A stretch of 9,629 bases of DNA from contig JANYCH010000294.1 of the NCBI GenBank assembly GCA_025360395.1, positions 1 to 9,629 on the forward strand, written 5' to 3'. The notes under the pieces are model-generated. The model did not search any database. It was not told the DNA's origin and saw nothing but the letters and a program-made list of their open reading frames with translations. Positions 6,308 to 9,629 of this stretch are shown here, piece after piece. The stretch is from Cytophagales bacterium (lineage in GTDB: Bacteria > Bacteroidota > Bacteroidia > Cytophagales > UBA9547). Numbering within the stretch: the stretch's first letter is position 1; each line of letters opens with the position of its first letter. The translations under genes were made by a program, and so were the position numbers.

Positions 6308-6778
6308 ATGCAGTTGAAAGAAACATTGACCCTGCTAGCCAAACAGGCAGCCCAGGAGAATGGATGCCAGTTGGTTGAATTTCAATTAAAAGGCAATCAG
6401 CAACAGCAAAAGCTGGTAATTCTTATTGACAATGAAGCAGGTGTAAGCATTGAAGAATGCGCCAAGGTAAGCCATCAGTTAGATGATCTTATCGAAGCCC
6501 AAAGTCTAATTCCCAATGCTTATATTTTAGAAGTGTCTTCACCAGGCATTGATATTCCTCTCACAGAGAAATGGCAATACGAAAAAAATTTAGGAAGAAA
6601 GCTTACAGTTACGCTTTTAACCGGTAATGAAAAGGAAGGTAAACTAACTGAAGTAACTGAATACCAAATAGTACTTGAAGGTCAGGGAAAACCGGGTAAA
6701 GTGAAAAAGGAAGATAAGGTAATACAAATCAGTTACGATCAAATCAAACAATCTAAAGTCCAGGTTTCTTTTAATTAA
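6308..6778 (+). CDS. rimP: Ribosome maturation factor RimP
   Basis: This 156-residue protein is of normal family length. RimP acts in late maturation of the 30S ribosomal subunit. Recognisable features are the N-terminal alpha/beta domain with VSIEECAKVSHQLDDLIE (46-63), the hallmark YILEVSSPGIDIPL stretch (72-85, where many homologues have R in place of I83), and a C-terminal SH3-like beta domain ending in the YDQIK...VQVSF segment. A TTG 33 bases upstream at 6275 is in frame but falls at the foot of the hairpin and would add an atypical 11-residue leader, so the ATG at 6308 is chosen. nusA follows after 6 bp, the classic rimP-nusA-infB order, so ribosome assembly, transcription elongation and translation initiation genes are co-expressed. 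Confidence 0.95.
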   Translation: MQLKETLTLLAKQAAQENGCQLVEFQLKGNQQQQKLVILIDNEAGVSIEECAKVSHQLDDLIEAQSLIPNAYILEVSSPGIDIPLTEKWQYEKNLGRKLTVTLLTGNEKEGKLTEVTEYQIVLEGQGKPGKVKKEDKVIQISYDQIKQSKVQVSFN

Positions 6779-6784
6779 CCCAGA

Positions 6785-8038
6785 ATGGAAGCAGCGAGCT
6801 TAATTGAATCGTTTTCGGAATTCGCGAAACAAAAAAACATAGACCGTCCAACGATGATCAAAATCCTCGAAGACGTGTTTCGTGCCATGATCCGGAAAAA
6901 ATTCGAATCGGATGAAAACTTCGATATTATCATTAACACCGACAAAGGCGACCTTGAAATTTGGCGCTTCCGCGAAATAGTTGACGATGAATTTGCAGAA
7001 GACAGTTTTGATTTCGATCCCAACAAGCATATTTCATTAACAGACGCACATAAAATTGAAAAGGACTTTGAAGTGGGTGAGGAGCTTGCAGAAGAAGTTA
7101 AACTGATAGATTTTGGTCGCAGAACGGTACTAACTGCCCGTCAGACTCTAATTCAGAAAGTAAAAGATCTTGAAAAAGATCTTCTATATCAAAAATATAA
7201 AGACATAGTAGGTGAAATACTTTCAGCTGAAGTTTACCAGGTTTTAGGAAAAGAAGTCCTCTTAACTGATGGAGATGGAAATGAATTAACACTTCCTAAA
7301 TCTGAACAGATAAGCAAAGACAGGTTCCGTAAAGGAGAAAGCGTTCGCGCAGTGGTGCACAAAGTTGACATGAACAATGGCAACCCGAAAATTATCCTTT
7401 CCCGTACTTCTCCGGTTTTCCTTGAAAGATTATTTGAACAGGAGGTTCCTGAGGTATTTGACGGATTAATCTCTATCAAAAGAATTGTTCGTGAACCAGG
7501 TGAAAGAGCTAAAGTAGCTGTAGAATCTTATGACGACCGCATAGATCCTGTAGGGGCATGTGTTGGTTTGAAAGGTTCCCGTATCCATGCTATCGTGCGT
7601 GAATTACAGAATGAAAACATAGATGTTATCAATTATACTGATAACACGGACCTGTTTATTTCAAGGTCATTAAGCCCTGCAAAAATATCTTCCATCAAAT
7701 TAGATGGTACAGGTAAAAGAGCAGCAGTTTACCTGAAGCCGGATCAGGTTTCAATGGCGATCGGCAAAGGCGGTTTGAATATCAAACTTGCAAGTAAGCT
7801 GGTTGGTTATGAAATTGACGTTTACAGGGAACTTGAAAGTGGAGAAGAAGAAGATGTTGACCTTTCAGAATTCTCAGACGAGATTGATGCATGGATTATA
7901 GAGGAATTCAAAAAAATAGGTCTTGATACAGCAAAATCTGTATTAGCATTGACCGTTGAAGAACTTGCAAGAAGAACAGAACTAGAGGAAGAAACAGTAA
8001 CAGAAGTATTTAATATCTTAAAAGTAGAATTTGAATAG
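6785..8038 (+). CDS. nusA: Transcription termination/antitermination factor NusA
   Basis: This 417-residue NusA binds RNA polymerase and nascent RNA and modulates pausing, termination and antitermination. Domains in order are the N-terminal RNAP-binding domain (about 1-125), the S1 domain (about 136-205), the REPGERAKVAV linker motif (236-246), KH1 with DPVGACVGLKGSRI (254-267), and KH2 with MAIGKGGLNIKLA (324-336). A short acidic linker (about 351-366) and a single helix-hairpin-helix-like C-terminal segment (about 367-415) follow. It is shorter than E. coli NusA (495 residues), which has two C-terminal acidic repeats; the shorter form is usual outside Proteobacteria. The gene lies 6 bp after rimP and 74 bp before infB. 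In E. coli NusA takes part in autoregulating this operon, which is relevant to the leader hairpin here. Confidence 0.97.
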   Translation: MEAASLIESFSEFAKQKNIDRPTMIKILEDVFRAMIRKKFESDENFDIIINTDKGDLEIWRFREIVDDEFAEDSFDFDPNKHISLTDAHKIEKDFEVGEELAEEVKLIDFGRRTVLTARQTLIQKVKDLEKDLLYQKYKDIVGEILSAEVYQVLGKEVLLTDGDGNELTLPKSEQISKDRFRKGESVRAVVHKVDMNNGNPKIILSRTSPVFLERLFEQEVPEVFDGLISIKRIVREPGERAKVAVESYDDRIDPVGACVGLKGSRIHAIVRELQNENIDVINYTDNTDLFISRSLSPAKISSIKLDGTGKRAAVYLKPDQVSMAIGKGGLNIKLASKLVGYEIDVYRELESGEEEDVDLSEFSDEIDAWIIEEFKKIGLDTAKSVLALTVEELARRTELEEETVTEVFNILKVEFE

Positions 8039-8059
8039 ATTTTAGAATCATTTCAGCGC

Positions 8060-8091
8060 TTTGGGAGTTAATAAAAAAGGTCATATATTAG
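8060..8091 (+). promoter_or_regulatory. Candidate internal promoter ahead of infB
   Basis: TTTG (8060-8063) and TATATTAG (8084-8091) are spaced by 20 bp, with one mismatch to TAnnTTTG. The pair lies in the 74-bp nusA-infB gap, by far the largest gap inside this operon. A start about 15 nt upstream of the infB ATG would result. The match is plausible but short, in AT-rich sequence. Confidence 0.38.
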
Positions 8092-8112
8092 AATAATTAT
8101 TGCTGATAAAGC

Positions 8113-9629
8113 ATGTCTGAAGAAAAAGGATACCGTTTAGGTCAAGTTGCCAGGAAGATAAATGTAGGCTTAAATACGCTTGCTGATCACTTGGCATCAA
8201 AAGGCCACAAAGTGGAAAATAACCCCAATGCCCGGATTACCGAAGAGCATTACAATATCTTATTGAAAGAATTTCAATCTTCTTTTCAGGATAAGAAAGA
8301 AGCGTCAGAATTGGTTATTGGCGGCAAAAGAGCAGATTTCCAGGCTTCAAGAAATATTGCAGAAGCAACTGTAATTGAAAAAAAGGCACCTGAGCAAGTT
8401 CAAAAGGTAGAGGTTGTGCCAGCTGAAAAAGTGGTACTTCAGGGATTAAATGTTTTAGGTAAAATTGACCTAAACGCAAAAAAACCTGTCGAGCCAGCAA
8501 AAAAGGCTGTAATTGAACCAGTTTCGGTAGCAGTAGAGAAGCCAGTTGAAAAACCTGCAGTGAAAATTGAGGAACCTGTGGCAAAAGAAGCAATTCCTGA
8601 AGTTGCTGTTCCCCAGGAAGTTAAACCCATAGTTGAAACTGCGGTTAAAGAAAAGATTATTGAAGCTCCGGTTGAGAAACCAGAAATTAAAATAGTTGAA
8701 ACTCCCATTGCAGACGATCCGACAGCAATTTCCAATCCTGATGTTGAATTATACAAAGGGAAAGCTGATACATTAAAGGGTTTATCAGTTTTAGGTAAAA
8801 TAGAATTACCAGTTGAAAAGGATAAGTCTCAAAAACCTTCTCATAGCAGAGAAGATGATAAAAAGAAACGTAAAAGAATAAGTGGACACAAAGCAGTAGT
8901 TGACTTTGCCAACAGACCTCAGAACAATGCTGGAGGTAATAATTCTAACAACACTTCAACACCGGGACAAAGACCTGCAGGAACAGGAACACCTGGCCAA
9001 AGGCCATCTGGAAACAATACTGGTTCAAATAACAATAACCGCGACGCAAATAAAAAAGGCAAAGAAACCATAACAACCAAAGAGATCCAGGGTAACCTGA
9101 AATCTACTTTGGCAAAACTTGGTTCCGGAAAAAGCCAGTTTGCTAACCGTACCAAATATCGTAAAGACAAACGTCAGGCATTTGCTGAAGGTGCTGAAGA
9201 AAGAGCCTTACAAGCTCAGGAAGAGGCTAAAATATTAAAAGTAACAGAGTTTGTTTCTGCGAATGAAATGGCTTCTATGATGGATGTTTCTGTCAATGAA
9301 GTAATTTCTGCTTGTATGGGCTTAGGTATGTTTGTTTCTATAAACCAGAGACTTGATGCTGAAATGATTACTCTCATTGCTCATGAATTTGGTTTTGATA
9401 CTCAGTTTACAACGGCTGAAGATGAGCTAACCGTGGAAGAGGAAGAAGACGAAGAAGGTTCACAAACAGAACGTGCCCCTATTGTTACAATCATGGGCCA
9501 TGTTGACCATGGTAAAACATCTCTTCTTGATTATATCAGAAGAACTAAAGTTACTGCTTCAGAAGCTGGTGGAATCACCCAGCACATTGGAGCATATGAT
9601 GTGACAACTTCAACAGGAAGAAAAATTAC
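8113..9629 (+). CDS. infB: Translation initiation factor IF-2, 3' part cut by window edge
   Basis: The first 505 codons are present. IF-2 is the GTPase that brings initiator fMet-tRNA to the 30S subunit and promotes subunit joining. An IF2_N module covers residues 1-57 (RLGQVARKINVG...). A long P/E/K/V-rich linker (about 85-215) includes two LxGLxVLGKIxL repeats (109-120 and 221-232). A basic patch KKKRKR and a G/N/P-rich stretch (about 270-312) with two TPGQRPxG units follow. A second IF2_N module is at 377-430, and an acidic stretch at 437-454. The GTPase domain starts with the P-loop GHVDHGKT (462-469) and switch I GGITQHIGA (486-494, with T489), then the sequence ends just before the expected DTPGH motif. 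An in-frame TAA four bases upstream of the ATG fixes the start. The long low-complexity N-terminus is typical for Bacteroidota IF-2. Confidence 0.97.
   Translation, partial: MSEEKGYRLGQVARKINVGLNTLADHLASKGHKVENNPNARITEEHYNILLKEFQSSFQDKKEASELVIGGKRADFQASRNIAEATVIEKKAPEQVQKVEVVPAEKVVLQGLNVLGKIDLNAKKPVEPAKKAVIEPVSVAVEKPVEKPAVKIEEPVAKEAIPEVAVPQEVKPIVETAVKEKIIEAPVEKPEIKIVETPIADDPTAISNPDVELYKGKADTLKGLSVLGKIELPVEKDKSQKPSHSREDDKKKRKRISGHKAVVDFANRPQNNAGGNNSNNTSTPGQRPAGTGTPGQRPSGNNTGSNNNNRDANKKGKETITTKEIQGNLKSTLAKLGSGKSQFANRTKYRKDKRQAFAEGAEERALQAQEEAKILKVTEFVSANEMASMMDVSVNEVISACMGLGMFVSINQRLDAEMITLIAHEFGFDTQFTTAEDELTVEEEEDEEGSQTERAPIVTIMGHVDHGKTSLLDYIRRTKVTASEAGGITQHIGAYDVTTSTGRKI

Noticed and set aside
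8315..9170. Long minus-strand open frames opposite infB
   Set aside because: They have low-complexity, repetitive translations caused by the biased P/E/K/V-rich and G/N-rich codons of the IF-2 linker on the other strand.
1..9629. CRISPR array, transposon, tRNA, toxin-antitoxin or defence system
   Set aside because: No regularly spaced repeats, transposase motifs, terminal inverted repeats or cloverleaf-like sequence was seen; all long genes are accounted for by the families listed.

Overview
The window looks like chromosomal DNA of a low-GC member of the Bacteroidota, possibly Cytophagales-like. The evidence is a type IX secretion (T9SS) C-terminal sorting domain on one protein, gene starts without Shine-Dalgarno sequences, promoter-like pairs close to the Bacteroidota TTTG / TAnnTTTG pattern, and a paired DUF1800-DUF1501 locus. 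The genus cannot be fixed from this sequence. No rRNA, tRNA, CRISPR array, insertion sequence or phage gene was seen.

Layout. Bases 1-210 are AT-rich and carry no confident gene, although an ATG-less minus-strand frame reaches the left edge. A two-gene plus-strand unit follows: a DUF58 (vWA-like) protein at 211-1080 and a Ste24-type M48 membrane metalloprotease at 1094-2350. A minus-strand pair converges on it: DUF1800 (5641-3998) lies 5 bp upstream of DUF1501 (3992-2337). The 3' end of DUF1501 overlaps the protease gene by 14 bp. The DUF1501 protein carries both a twin-arginine-like N-terminus and a T9SS type-A-like C-terminal domain, so it should be exported and attached to, or released from, the cell surface. 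Its partner has no visible signal peptide.

Divergent from DUF1800 is a single-domain CheY-like response regulator (5756-6157). The right third is the conserved transcription/translation operon rimP (6308-6778), nusA (6785-8038) and infB (8113 to the window edge, cut off inside the GTPase domain). It begins with a good promoter-like pair, a perfect 16-bp palindrome over the -33 element, and a terminator-like hairpin with a T-tract ending two bases before the rimP start. This arrangement suggests attenuation or feedback control, possibly by NusA. A second promoter-like pair lies in the 74-bp nusA-infB gap.

Most of the window is ordinary core genome. The points worth attention are the Tat plus T9SS routing of the DUF1501/DUF1800 pair and the rimP leader. 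I found no clearly unprecedented system.
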